From the NCBI GenBank assembly GCA_023265995.1, contig JAHFSA010000005.1, forward strand, positions 62,001 through 126,000: a stretch of DNA of 64,000 nucleotides, written 5' to 3'. How positions within the stretch are numbered: the stretch's first letter is position 1; each line of letters opens with the position of its first letter. Position numbers and translations under genes: made by a program. The DNA comes from Perlucidibaca sp. (GTDB lineage Bacteria; Pseudomonadota; Gammaproteobacteria; Pseudomonadales; Moraxellaceae). The notes beneath the pieces were generated by a model. It was not told where the DNA came from and did not search any database. It was given only the letters and a program-made list of their open reading frames with translations. Below, piece after piece: positions 1 to 7,828 of the stretch.

Positions 1-381
1 CTGCGCCTGCTCAACCGCGTCAAGGACCTCGTCATCGGCGCCATCAGCGGCGCCATCACGGTGGCGGTGCTGAACGAAGTCGCGGATGTGCTGGTGAAGG
101 GCACCTACACGCGCAACATCTCGCGGGCACTGGCGGAGAACGAGGCCGATCTGCGCACCATGGTGCTGGAAAAGCTGCGTAACGACCCGCAGGCCGGCAA
201 GCTGCGCTGGCTGCCCTACTACGACTCCATCGTGGAGTCGGTGATCACCGCCGTGCTGCGCGTGACCGAGGGCATCCTCAACGATCCACGCACCGACGAA
301 CTGGTGGCGGACCTGCTGCGCGAGAACATCGCCCAGCTGCGCGCCGCCGTGGAACAGGCACAGTCAGACCGACAGACCTGA
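1..381 (+). CDS. C-terminal part of an unknown protein (5' end outside window)
   Basis: The reading frame is open from the first base of the window and ends at TGA 379-381, so this is the last ~126 residues of a longer protein. The visible part starts with a short hydrophobic, Gly/Ala/Val-rich stretch (VIGAISGAITVAVL) and continues as a charged, probably helical segment with no cysteines and no motif I recognise. A GTG at 61 could act as a start, but the frame upstream is equally coding-like, so I treat the gene as truncated by the window edge. A patatin-type phospholipase follows 77 bp downstream on the same strand. The function is unknown. Confidence 0.7.
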   Translation: MRLLNRVKDLVIGAISGAITVAVLNEVADVLVKGTYTRNISRALAENEADLRTMVLEKLRNDPQAGKLRWLPYYDSIVESVITAVLRVTEGILNDPRTDELVADLLRENIAQLRAAVEQAQSDRQT

Positions 382-388
382 GCAACAG

Positions 389-416
389 ACCGCCTGCCTT
401 GCCCGGCGGCGGCTTT
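389..416 (+). terminator. possible weak rho-independent terminator
   Basis: A GC-rich segment able to pair CCGCC with GGCGG is followed by TTTT at 413-416. It lies just after the stop codon of the first gene. The stem is short, so this is a weak call. Confidence 0.3.
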
Positions 417-458
417 TCCTCTATCAAGGTCAGGCCTGTCCCGATCTGATGAGAGCCC

Positions 459-2237
459 ATGGACGCCGCCCTCGCGCTTTCCCGCGTATCCCTGTTCACC
501 TCGCTGGCGCAGCCGGCGCTGGCCGAACTCGCCAGCCATGCCACTACGCTGCAGCTGAGCAGCGGAGACTGCCTGTATCAGGCCGGGTCGCCGGCTGACC
601 AGTTCTACGTGCTGGTGCGCGGTCGCCTGCGTGTCAGCACGGGCGGAGACCTGCTCGGCCACGTCAATCGCCATGAGCCGGTGGGTGAAATGGGCGTGGT
701 GTCGGGCGAAATGCGCAGCTCGGATGTCCATGCCGTGCGCGACAGCCTGCTGCTGGCCATTCCGGCGCGGGTCTTCCTCGACTTCATGCATGCCCAGCCT
801 GACGCCATGCTGGCGCTGACCCGGCTGGTCATAGTCCGCGGCCGCCAGTACCGGACCCGGCGACGCCAGAGCACCACCAGCCATGGCGGCACCATGGCAC
901 TGATCCCGGCCTCGTCCGGGGTCTCGGCCATCCAGCTCGGGGAAACCCTGGTCGGGCAGCTGCAGGGCTGGCCGACCACCACCCTGATCACCGCCGCGCA
1001 CATAGACACCGTGTTCGGCGCCGGCTTTGCCCAGACCCCTCTCGATGGCAGCGTCGCCGACCTGCGCCTGCGCCACTGGCTGGCCGATCTCGAAGAACGC
1101 CATGTCTTCGTGCTCTATGCCGCCGACAACGATCATGACCCCTGGTCGCTGCGCTGCCTGCGCCAGGCCGACCGCATCCTCATCCTGGCCGAGGCCGCCA
1201 GCCCGCCCGACGATGTGCCGGTACTCGACGAGCTGCGCGCACGCGGCCTGCTGGCGCCGGTGGAGCTGGTGCTGCTGCGCCCCGAGGGTGACCCGTCGCC
1301 GCATACGCAGGCCTGGTGCAAGGAAACCGGCGCCCGTGCCCATTACTTCGTGCATCCCTGGGCTCAGGCCGACGTCTGCGCCCTCGCCCGTCAGATATCA
1401 GGGCGCGGCATAGGCCTGGTGCTCGGTGGCGGCGGCGCCCGTGGCTTCGCCCACATCGGCCTGTTGCGGGCATTCGAGCAGCTGCAGATTCCGGTCGACA
1501 TCGTTGGCGGCACCAGCATGGGCGCCTTCGTCTCGGCCATGCTGGCCTGCGGTTTCGACAGCGTGGAAATGGAACACATCGCGCACGAGACCTTCGTCGC
1601 CAAGAACTACCTCAACGACTACACCATGCCGCGCGTCTCGCTGATCCGCGGCCAGCGCTTCCACAACCGTCTGACCGCGATCTTCGGCAACCGCCAGATC
1701 GAGGAGCTGCGGCGCAGCTACTACTGCATCTCGACCAACCTGACGACGGGGGTGCCGGTGGTCCACGACAGCGGCGGCCTGGCGACCTGGGTCGGCACCA
1801 GCATGAGCGTGCCTGGCGTGGCGCCGCCCATCGCCTGGGAAGGCGACCTGCTCTGCGATGGCGCCGTGGTCAACAACCTGCCGACCGACGTCATGCAGAG
1901 CCTGGAACGCGGGGTGATCATTGCCAGCAACGTCAGCGCCATTGGTGACATCAGCGCGCCTGGCGCCGGCATAGGCCTGCCGGACCAACAGGCGCTGCTG
2001 AACTGGAGCGGCAAGCAGCGCGCCCCGAAGCTGTCGGAAATCCTGATGCGCAGCGCCTCGCTGGCCAGCGAGACCAGCATTCAGCAGGCCTCCATCGAAC
2101 GCGCGGACATCTGCCTCAACCTGCCGGTGCAGGACATAGGCATGTTCGAGTGGAACCGCCTCGACGACCTCATCGAGCGCGGCTATCGCCACGCCATGGA
2201 GCAGCTGGCGCCCCTGCGCGAGAGCCTGCCCGACTGA
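459..2237 (+). CDS. cyclic-nucleotide-binding-domain patatin-like phospholipase
   Basis: A 592-residue protein of the NTE/RssA-type patatin family: a serine lipid acyl-hydrolase with a Ser-Asp dyad. The N-terminal ~130 residues look like a cNMP-binding beta-barrel (CLYQAGSPADQFYVLVRGRL, then GEMGVVSGEMRS), though the phosphate-binding cassette is degenerate, so nucleotide binding is uncertain. A linker domain of ~170 residues follows. The patatin domain carries the oxyanion loop GGGGARG at residues 323-329, the nucleophile motif GTSMG with Ser353, and DGA with Asp467. There is no clear signal peptide or membrane segment. The likely substrate is phospholipid or lysophospholipid. The stop lies 5 bp from the end of a convergent gene. 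Family assignment is secure; the substrate is not. Confidence 0.9.
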   Translation: MDAALALSRVSLFTSLAQPALAELASHATTLQLSSGDCLYQAGSPADQFYVLVRGRLRVSTGGDLLGHVNRHEPVGEMGVVSGEMRSSDVHAVRDSLLLAIPARVFLDFMHAQPDAMLALTRLVIVRGRQYRTRRRQSTTSHGGTMALIPASSGVSAIQLGETLVGQLQGWPTTTLITAAHIDTVFGAGFAQTPLDGSVADLRLRHWLADLEERHVFVLYAADNDHDPWSLRCLRQADRILILAEAASPPDDVPVLDELRARGLLAPVELVLLRPEGDPSPHTQAWCKETGARAHYFVHPWAQADVCALARQISGRGIGLVLGGGGARGFAHIGLLRAFEQLQIPVDIVGGTSMGAFVSAMLACGFDSVEMEHIAHETFVAKNYLNDYTMPRVSLIRGQRFHNRLTAIFGNRQIEELRRSYYCISTNLTTGVPVVHDSGGLATWVGTSMSVPGVAPPIAWEGDLLCDGAVVNNLPTDVMQSLERGVIIASNVSAIGDISAPGAGIGLPDQQALLNWSGKQRAPKLSEILMRSASLASETSIQQASIERADICLNLPVQDIGMFEWNRLDDLIERGYRHAMEQLAPLRESLPD

Positions 2238-2242
2238 GTCCC

Positions 2243-3445
2243 TCAGCCCGCGGCCTGAGCGCTCGCGGGCTGCGCCAGATGTTCCAGGCCATGCGCCTGC
2301 AGGGCACCATGGATGTAGGCCACGGTATCGGCATCCAGCCCGCCGACGTAGCGATCAAGGATCGCCAGGCACTCGCCATGGCGGCTGACCGGCAAGCGCC
2401 CGACGATGTCGAGCACGGTATCGAACTGGGCTCGCAGCAGGGCGGCATAGGCGATGCGGTCGAAGACCTCGCTGTCGACATCCGACAACGCCAGCGCCAC
2501 GGCATTGCGGCCACCCTCATTCATGCTCGCCGCCAGTGACAGCAGGGACGTCCACAGGCCGGCCTCGTCGGCGGCCTTGAGAATGTTGCGCATGACCTCC
2601 GGTGCCAGCAGGAAGGGCAGATTGACGACACGTCGCTGCACCTCGGGCGAGAGACAGACCACGACCGGCAGGATGTCGGCCCAGAGATCCTCCTCCTGCG
2701 CTGCCCGCACTATCGCCGCCAGCACCTCGTCGCCCTGGCTGGCCGCGAGATCGCCCAGCTCGCGCTTGAGGCCGTAGCCGACATTGGTGACCAGCGCCAG
2801 CAGCTTGGGCCAGAGTTCGCGCCGGCTCTGGTCGCAGACGATCATCATGGCGTTGTGTATGCGCTCCGACGGCAGGATGCGCACGAGATGGTCTATGCGC
2901 TCGCGCGACTCCAGATGAAAGACGATTTCGAGCAGATCGCCCTCGTCGGCTATGCCCTCCGCCACCTCGCATATCACGTCATCGGGCAGCAGGCCGACAA
3001 AGCGGCCTATGGTGACGAAATCACGCTTGTCGAGCAGGATGCGGGCAATCGCCACGACCTGATGCACAGGCAGCAAGCCGATGAGTTCACGGGCACTGCG
3101 GGGGTCGAGCGCGACCGCCACCTCGGCCATGAAGAAGGGCGGCAGAAAACGGGAGATGGCGGCGGCACGCCAGGCCGGCAGCTCACCGGCGATGCGCGCG
3201 GTCAGGCGCGGGCCCAGCCACCAGCGCACCAGGCCGGCAGCCAGCCAGGCCGGCAGCCAGCGCGCCCAGACCGCCAGCACGCGGAACAGTTGGCGCTGCT
3301 CGTCGAAAATGCGATCGGAAAGCGCCACCCGGAGCTGCCGCAGCACTTCCGGCGCCTGGCTGCCGAGGAAGTCGAGCTGCCCGGTCTCGACATCCAGACC
3401 GCGACCAAGCTTGATCAGCTCGGCACGCGCCGCCAGGCCCGTCAT
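2243..3445 (-). CDS. unknown protein, probable alpha-solenoid resembling MgtE N-domain repeats
   Basis: About 400 residues, mostly Leu/Ala/Val-rich helices. Short repeated signatures (LIGLLPVHQVVAIARIL, FVGLLPDDVICEVAE, HLVRILPSERIHNAM) look like the helical repeats of the MgtE N-terminal domain, but no MgtE channel domain is present. A Trp-rich hydrophobic helix near residues 55-80 (VWARWLPAWLAAGLVRWWLG) could be membrane-associated. I chose the ATG at 3445 because it overlaps the stop of the upstream small gene in an ATGA arrangement; an in-frame extension 15 codons further upstream is possible. I do not recognise a named family. The coupling to the preceding gene suggests the two products work together. 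Confidence 0.7.
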   Translation of the reverse strand: MTGLAARAELIKLGRGLDVETGQLDFLGSQAPEVLRQLRVALSDRIFDEQRQLFRVLAVWARWLPAWLAAGLVRWWLGPRLTARIAGELPAWRAAAISRFLPPFFMAEVAVALDPRSARELIGLLPVHQVVAIARILLDKRDFVTIGRFVGLLPDDVICEVAEGIADEGDLLEIVFHLESRERIDHLVRILPSERIHNAMMIVCDQSRRELWPKLLALVTNVGYGLKRELGDLAASQGDEVLAAIVRAAQEEDLWADILPVVVCLSPEVQRRVVNLPFLLAPEVMRNILKAADEAGLWTSLLSLAASMNEGGRNAVALALSDVDSEVFDRIAYAALLRAQFDTVLDIVGRLPVSRHGECLAILDRYVGGLDADTVAYIHGALQAHGLEHLAQPASAQAAG

Positions 3446-3663
3446 GACCGGCTCCGCAGGCGGCCAGGCAACAACAGCTTCAGCGGCCATGGCAGGGCCT
3501 TGTCGATATCGCGGCGCAGCTCGCTCTCGGCATGCTGGCAGGCTTGCCGTACCTGTTGCTCGAACCAGACCAGCTGCTCCGGCGGCAATCCGGCCAGGGG
3601 CGACAGGCTGAGCGGGGGGCGGCGCAGCGCCTGCGCGAGACTTTGCAATTCCGTTTGACTCAT
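3442..3663 (-). CDS. small unknown protein (73 aa), translationally coupled to the downstream gene
   Basis: A 73-residue reading frame beginning MSQTELQSLAQAL, with GAGG just upstream of the ATG at 3663. An in-frame ATG at 3687 has no ribosome-binding site. The protein has a Pro/Leu-rich N-terminal half, a charged central helix (WFEQQVRQACQHAESELRRD) and a basic C-terminus (LLPGRLRSRS). Its TGA overlaps the ATG of the downstream solenoid gene by four bases, a typical sign of translational coupling. The function is unknown. The coding call rests on the coupling, the ribosome-binding site and codon usage. Confidence 0.6.
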   Translation of the reverse strand: MSQTELQSLAQALRRPPLSLSPLAGLPPEQLVWFEQQVRQACQHAESELRRDIDKALPWPLKLLLPGRLRSRS

Positions 3664-3697
3664 GGCGACCTCGGGCGTGGACACCATGCCAGTTTAG

Positions 3698-4153
3698 CTA
3701 GCCCTTGGGCCTCGCGGACAACCACTTGTCGAGCTGATTGGCAAAGTTCTGACGATCGGCAAGCGACAACGGCGGCGGTCCGCCGCGCACCATGCCGGCA
3801 TCACGCAGGTCGCTCATGAGGTCGCGGATGGCCAGACGCTGGCCTATCGACTCCTTGGTGTGGCGCTGTCCGCGCGGTGTCACCGCCGCCACGCCCGCCT
3901 TCACCAGCTCCGCCGCCAGCGGAATGTCCTGGGTCACCACCAGATCATCCGGCGCGGAGTGCTGAACAATGTAGTTGTCGGCGACATCGAAACCCGGCGG
4001 CACCTGCACTGCCTTCACCGGCAGGCCGGCCGGCAGACGGACGGGCTGGTTGGCGACAAAGGTGATGGCCACCCCGGTGCGCTCGGCGGCACGCAGCAAT
4101 ATGTCTTTCACCACCTGCGGACAGGCATCGGCATCGACCCAGATGGCAGCCAT
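3698..4153 (-). CDS. yaiI: YaiI/YqxD family protein (UPF0178, DUF188)
   Basis: A 151-residue PIN-like fold protein of the UPF0178 family. The N-terminus IWVDADACPQVVKDIL and the motifs VTQDIPLAAEL and TPRGQRHTKESIGQRL are family hallmarks; the conserved acidic residues sit where a metal-dependent nuclease would need them. The biochemical role of the family has not been settled. The ATG at 4153 is preferred over a TTG one codon upstream. It is preceded on the same strand by a glutathione S-transferase gene 23 bp away and may be co-transcribed with it. Length is normal for the family. Confidence 0.9.
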   Translation of the reverse strand: MAAIWVDADACPQVVKDILLRAAERTGVAITFVANQPVRLPAGLPVKAVQVPPGFDVADNYIVQHSAPDDLVVTQDIPLAAELVKAGVAAVTPRGQRHTKESIGQRLAIRDLMSDLRDAGMVRGGPPPLSLADRQNFANQLDKWLSARPKG

Positions 4154-4176
4154 CAATTCCTCGTGCGTTTCGTGCT

Positions 4177-4845
4177 TCAGGCCCGCCAGTGCGGGGGATA
4201 GGTGCGATTGTAGCCGTGCAGCGCCTCGATCTGCCGTGCCCAGCGGTCGAGCTCGGGGAAGTTGTCGCGGTCCAGCTCGTGCATGACCGGCAGGCCGCCC
4301 TTGCGATCGGCCGCGCCGATGGCGCGCCAGAGCAGCTGCAGCAGCGGATAGAGCCGGAGGTCGGCGACCGAGAGGACCTGGCCGGCCAGCCAGGGCATGC
4401 TTTGCAGACGCGTATCCAGCCTCTGCAGCTCGGGTTTGGCAGCCGCCACCGACTCGCTGATGGCAGCCTGGCTGTCAGCATCCCAGGGCTTGAAGAAGGT
4501 TGTGCGCGAGATGGCCATGATCGGCGCCTCGACATAGGACACCAGCTCCGACACCACCTGCATGACCGCCGCCTTTTCCACGGCCGTGCGCCCGAACAGC
4601 GGCGGCTCGGGATACTGCGCCTCAAGCCAGGTCAGGATGGCCAGCGACTCGCTGATGACCTGGCTGCCATCGACCAGCACCGGCACCTTGCCGCGCGGAT
4701 TGAGGGCGAGAAACTCGGGCGTCTTGTGCTCGCCCTGACTCATCTGCAGCAGCCTGGACTCATAGCCCTGACCCTTGGTTTCAAGAGCCAGCAGGACGGT
4801 CCAGGAAAACGGGCTGCCACTGCCCCAGTAGACGGTGATGCTCAT
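4177..4845 (-). CDS. glutathione S-transferase family protein
   Basis: A 222-residue cytosolic GST: thioredoxin-fold N-terminal domain (residues ~1-80) followed by an all-helical C-terminal domain. Visible features are the cis-Pro motif NPRGKVPVL (glutathione backbone contact) and ESLAIL, whose Glu-Ser binds the gamma-glutamyl group. Near the N-terminus, SGSPFSWTVLLAL suggests that a Ser is the glutathione-activating residue. The substrate cannot be told from sequence. The gene is followed by yaiI and separated by 48 bp from the preceding TfoX-like gene; all three point the same way. Confidence 0.88.
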   Translation of the reverse strand: MSITVYWGSGSPFSWTVLLALETKGQGYESRLLQMSQGEHKTPEFLALNPRGKVPVLVDGSQVISESLAILTWLEAQYPEPPLFGRTAVEKAAVMQVVSELVSYVEAPIMAISRTTFFKPWDADSQAAISESVAAAKPELQRLDTRLQSMPWLAGQVLSVADLRLYPLLQLLWRAIGAADRKGGLPVMHELDRDNFPELDRWARQIEALHGYNRTYPPHWRA

Positions 4846-4893
4846 GGCGAATCTCCTTCTCTCTGCTGCCGGGTCATGGCCCGGGCTGACGTT

Positions 4894-5265
4894 TCATTTT
4901 ACGGCGCCGCGCGGCTTGCGCACAGCCGGTGGTTTCACCAGATTGGCCGCCCGCAGCGCGAGCCGTGCCCACGGACGCATGTCCTCGGGATCATCGAAAG
5001 CGCTCTCGGGAATGCCGTGGAAGCCCATGGTGACAGGCCTGCCCTCGCGCAGATAGACCCAGGCCGGCAGACCCTCGGCCTCGAAGACCGGACGCGTCTC
5101 GTCGTTGACCTTGAGGTAGACCGTGCCGGCCACCATGACCGCGAAGAAACGCTGGTCATGATAGAAACCGTAGCCGCCGAACATGCGCTTGCACTGCACA
5201 GGGCCGCGCAGGGCCTGCTCGAAGAGATCGGTGACGGTGGCGGCGAAGTCGCTGTGCGCCCTCAT
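4894..5265 (-). CDS. TfoX N-terminal domain protein
   Basis: A 123-residue protein consisting of only the TfoX N-terminal domain, recognised by RMFGGYGFYHDQRFFAVM, by VYLKVND and by the basic Pro-rich tail. In Haemophilus and Vibrio, full-length TfoX/Sxy controls competence. Stand-alone N-domain proteins such as this are common and mostly uncharacterised. The ATG at 5265 overlaps the stop of the upstream ParE/RelE-type toxin gene by four bases (ATGA), so it is translated as the third cistron of a toxin-antitoxin operon. That arrangement is unusual enough to note. A direct role in competence is unproven. Confidence 0.85.
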   Translation of the reverse strand: MRAHSDFAATVTDLFEQALRGPVQCKRMFGGYGFYHDQRFFAVMVAGTVYLKVNDETRPVFEAEGLPAWVYLREGRPVTMGFHGIPESAFDDPEDMRPWARLALRAANLVKPPAVRKPRGAVK

Positions 5266-5561
5266 GGGGCCTCCTTGCGATCACGCCAGTAACCTGGTTT
5301 ACGGTGCAGGTTCGCCAGGGCCAGAACCAGAATGTCATGGCCGTCCTGCACATACATGAGGGCATAAGGAAAGCGCAACAAACGGCAACGACGAATGGCA
5401 CCCGAGATGACAGGCCAGGCCTCGGGATGTCTTTCGATGCGGCTGGCCGCCCTGATCAGTTCAGCAAGAAAGACCTCACCCAGTCCGGGCGATTGCAGGT
5501 TGTACCACTCGACAGCCTCATCCAGCTCGGCTTGCGCCGGCGCCAACAGACGCACATTCAT
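5262..5561 (-). CDS. type II toxin of the RelE/ParE superfamily
   Basis: A 99-residue protein with the ParE/RelE architecture: N-terminal helices (LLAPAQAELDEAVEWYNLQS), then a beta-sheet core (RRCRLLRFPYALMYVQDG, HDILVLALANLHRKPGYW). The terminal HRKPGYW block is typical of ParE-like members. Family toxins act either on gyrase (ParE) or on ribosome-bound mRNA (RelE). Sequence alone favours the ParE side, but the target is not certain. It overlaps the upstream antitoxin and the downstream TfoX-like gene, each by an ATGA junction. Confidence 0.85.
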   Translation of the reverse strand: MNVRLLAPAQAELDEAVEWYNLQSPGLGEVFLAELIRAASRIERHPEAWPVISGAIRRCRLLRFPYALMYVQDGHDILVLALANLHRKPGYWRDRKEAP

Positions 5562-5776
5562 TTGCCATACTTGGCCAGCACGTCTGCAAGCGCAAATGAC
5601 CGGGCCTCGCCCTGTCGCCAGGCCTGCAACCGAGTCTCGGCCTCATGCAGCCAGGCAGCATCGACCGTCGGATCAGCCTGATCCAGGCCCGACAGGATAT
5701 GTTCGGCCAGCTCGATCCGCTCGGCCAGAGGCAGCTGGACAACCTGGGCATACAGGGCTTGTGTGAGCTTGGTCAT
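5558..5776 (-). CDS. antitoxin of the 'addiction module protein' family
   Basis: A 72-residue protein beginning MTKLTQALYAQVVQLPLAER. Its helical N-terminus plus the PTVDAAWLHEAETRLQAW segment is characteristic of the short unstable antitoxins paired with ParE/RelE toxins (TIGR02574-like). The ATG at 5776 has GGAG upstream. An extension of 19 codons lacks a ribosome-binding site. The stop overlaps the toxin start (ATGA). The 100 bp upstream, up to the end of hemW, may hold the module's own promoter (a TACACT-like -10 can be seen), or the module may be read through from hemW. Confidence 0.82.
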   Translation of the reverse strand: MTKLTQALYAQVVQLPLAERIELAEHILSGLDQADPTVDAAWLHEAETRLQAWRQGEARSFALADVLAKYGK

Positions 5777-5876
5777 GTCCAAGACTCCAAAATGAGACGT
5801 TCTGCCAGAAGTGTAGACCTGATCCTGATGCATCGCGAATCAGCGCGTCTCGCTGCAGAGCACCGCGCTACCGACA

Positions 5877-7088
5877 TCACGCCGGCAGGAAAGTCTCGAT
5901 GACGCGGTTGAGATAGCGCTGACCAAGCTCGGTCGCCGCCAGCCGCTCGCCCTCGGGCAGGAGCAGTCCGCGCGCGCGCAGATCCTGCATCGTGGCAGCC
6001 ACCACAGCATCCGCCAGACCGGTGCGCTCATGCCAGAGCCCGCTCGGCACGCCCTCGATCAGGCGCAGCGTGTTGAGCATGAACTCGAAGGGCAGTTCAT
6101 CCACAGCGATGCCCTGGGCGCTGGCGCGGAAGGCCGCCGATGTGCCGGTCGCGGCGGCCTGCGCCGCTGCCAGATAGTCACGCGGCGTGCGCGTCTTGGC
6201 GGTACGCACGATGCTCAGGCCATCCGCCGTCAGCGCGCTGAGCTTGCCATGGGCACCGGCACCGATGCCGAGGTAGTCGCCGAACTGCCAGTAATTCAGG
6301 TTGTGACGGCAGCGATGCCCCGGCCGGGCATAGGCCGAGACCTCGTACTGCCCGAAGCCCTCGGCCGCCAGCAGGGCCTGGCCGGCCTCCTGGATATCCG
6401 CCAGCACATCCTCTTCCGGCAGCACCGGCTGCTGACGATAGAACACCGTGTTGGGCTCCAGCGTGAGCTGGTACCAGGACAGGTGCGTGGGCTTGAGCGC
6501 GATGGCCCGGCGCAGGTCATCCAGCGCCTGCTCGACGCTCTGTCCGGGCAGGCCGTGCATGAGATCGAGATTGAAGGTGGTGAAACCCGCAGCCCGCGCG
6601 GAGTCCGCCGCGCGCGTGGCCTCGTCACCGGAGTGGATGCGCCCCAGTGCCTTCAGCTGCTCGGACTGGAAAGTCTGCACGCCTATCGAAAGCCGGTTGA
6701 TGCCGACCTCGTGGTAGCCCTTGAACAGGCCCTGCTCGACCGTGCCCGGATTCGCCTCCAGGGTAATCTCGATGTCCGGCGCCAGGCGCAGGCGCTGACG
6801 CAGGCCGGCGAAGAGCGTGGCATAACCATCCGGCGAGATCAGCGAGGGCGTGCCGCCACCAATGAAAATCGAGACGATCTCGCGCGCGGCCGTGCCGGGA
6901 AAATCCGCGAGGTCCTGATCCAGGTCCGCCAGCAGCGCCGCCATGTACCCGGCCTCGGGCAGGCTGTCATCGCCAGCGGAAACGGCGTGGGAGTTGAAGT
7001 CGCAATAGGGACATTTGCGCACGCACCAGGGCATGTGCACATAGAGCGCCAGCGGCGGCAAAGTGACTGGAGCGCTCACGTCAGACAT
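5877..7088 (-). CDS. hemW: radical SAM family heme chaperone HemW
   Basis: A 403-residue protein of the HemN-like clade now called HemW, thought to deliver heme rather than oxidise coproporphyrinogen. The N-terminus has the radical-SAM cluster motif in CVRKCPYCDF (CxxxCxxC), then FIGGGTPSLI, and the family blocks NRLSIGVQTFQ and HNLNYWQFGDYLGIGAGAHG. Length matches the family (~380-400). In relatives, hemW directly follows rdgB. Here a toxin-antitoxin pair lies between them, and the antitoxin's end overlaps the hemW start by 13 bases, so hemW expression may depend on the toxin-antitoxin promoter. Confidence 0.95.
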   Translation of the reverse strand: MSDVSAPVTLPPLALYVHMPWCVRKCPYCDFNSHAVSAGDDSLPEAGYMAALLADLDQDLADFPGTAAREIVSIFIGGGTPSLISPDGYATLFAGLRQRLRLAPDIEITLEANPGTVEQGLFKGYHEVGINRLSIGVQTFQSEQLKALGRIHSGDEATRAADSARAAGFTTFNLDLMHGLPGQSVEQALDDLRRAIALKPTHLSWYQLTLEPNTVFYRQQPVLPEEDVLADIQEAGQALLAAEGFGQYEVSAYARPGHRCRHNLNYWQFGDYLGIGAGAHGKLSALTADGLSIVRTAKTRTPRDYLAAAQAAATGTSAAFRASAQGIAVDELPFEFMLNTLRLIEGVPSGLWHERTGLADAVVAATMQDLRARGLLLPEGERLAATELGQRYLNRVIETFLPA

Positions 7089-7393
7089 ACATCAATCCGG
7101 CCCGGTCTGACTTCGGAGAAAGGTGACACCACGATATGGACATCACGCCCGAGGCGGGCCAGCGCCGTCATCATCTTGGCCTCGCTGATGCCACGGAATT
7201 GCCCGCGCAACATGGCTGACACCTTGGGCTGGGTCATGCCGAGCAAGGTCGCTGCTTCGGACTGTGTCAGTCCGCGTGCAGCAATCAGGTCCCCAATGGC
7301 CAGCGCCAGATCAGCCTTCAGCCGCATGCTGTCGGCATCGACGTAGGCGAGATCGGCATAGGCATGGCTCGAGCCTTTGTCGATGACTGTCAT
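7076..7393 (-). CDS. XRE-family antitoxin (HigA-like)
   Basis: A 105-residue protein with a helix-turn-helix at about residues 35-75 (LIAARGLTQSEAATLLGM, then TQPKVSAMLRGQF), followed by RLGRDVHIVV. This is the standard layout of XRE antitoxins encoded downstream of RelE/HigB-type toxins. It probably neutralises the upstream-encoded toxin and represses their shared promoter. Its ATG overlaps the toxin stop by four bases, and its 3' end overlaps hemW by 13 bases. The toxin-first order is that of HigBA modules. Confidence 0.88.
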   Translation of the reverse strand: MTVIDKGSSHAYADLAYVDADSMRLKADLALAIGDLIAARGLTQSEAATLLGMTQPKVSAMLRGQFRGISEAKMMTALARLGRDVHIVVSPFSEVRPGRIDVCLT

Positions 7394-7740
7394 GACATGC
7401 TCCTGCGGGCATCCGCCTCGGCCAGCTTGAGCCGCTGGCGTATCAAATCGATATGCGACTGCGGAGTGGCAATGCCTCGCGTCGACTTCTTCTGAAAGCA
7501 GTGCAGAACGTAAACGGCCTGAGGAAAACGTACGGTGTAGATGGCACGATAGGTATCGCCCAGCCAGTTATCACGCAACTCCAGCACTTCCGCGCCGCCA
7601 AAGCCCTTGAGCACCTTGGCCTCGCCCGGGAAGCGGCCCAGTTGCGCCTGATACAGCGCATAGCCAAACACGTCACGCACGGGATCGGGGAATGTCAGCC
7701 GGTCCTTGCGACTGCCGGCGACCCATCGCAGCAGCTTCAT
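7390..7740 (-). CDS. RelE/HigB-type toxin (phage Gp49-like family)
   Basis: A 116-residue protein of the Gp49-like/HigB family. Diagnostic blocks are FPDPVRDVFGYALYQAQLG, ELRDNWLGDTYRAIYTVRF, VYVLHCFQKKSTRGI and DLIRQRL. The 'HCFQKKS' block and flanking basic residues form the expected mRNA-interferase site. The gene starts 88 bp after the rdgB stop and is preceded by an AT-rich segment with a consensus -10 box. Together with the XRE gene it makes a complete module placed inside the otherwise conserved rdgB-hemW pair. Confidence 0.88.
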   Translation of the reverse strand: MKLLRWVAGSRKDRLTFPDPVRDVFGYALYQAQLGRFPGEAKVLKGFGGAEVLELRDNWLGDTYRAIYTVRFPQAVYVLHCFQKKSTRGIATPQSHIDLIRQRLKLAEADARRSMS

Positions 7741-7763
7741 GAGCGCACCGCCTTCCTTGGCAG

Positions 7764-7769
7764 ATTATA
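7764..7769 (-). promoter_or_regulatory. -10 box of the toxin-antitoxin promoter
   Basis: On the minus strand this reads TATAAT, a perfect sigma70 -10, 24 bases before the toxin start. No good -35 is seen. The surrounding AT-rich sequence (about 7764-7783, TATA-rich and partly self-complementary) could be the operator for the XRE antitoxin. Confidence 0.55.
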
Positions 7770-7828
7770 CCCATATTTATATAGCGCAGCATTGGCATTT
7801 CCGCGAAGCGCAGCCGATCAGTATGCCG

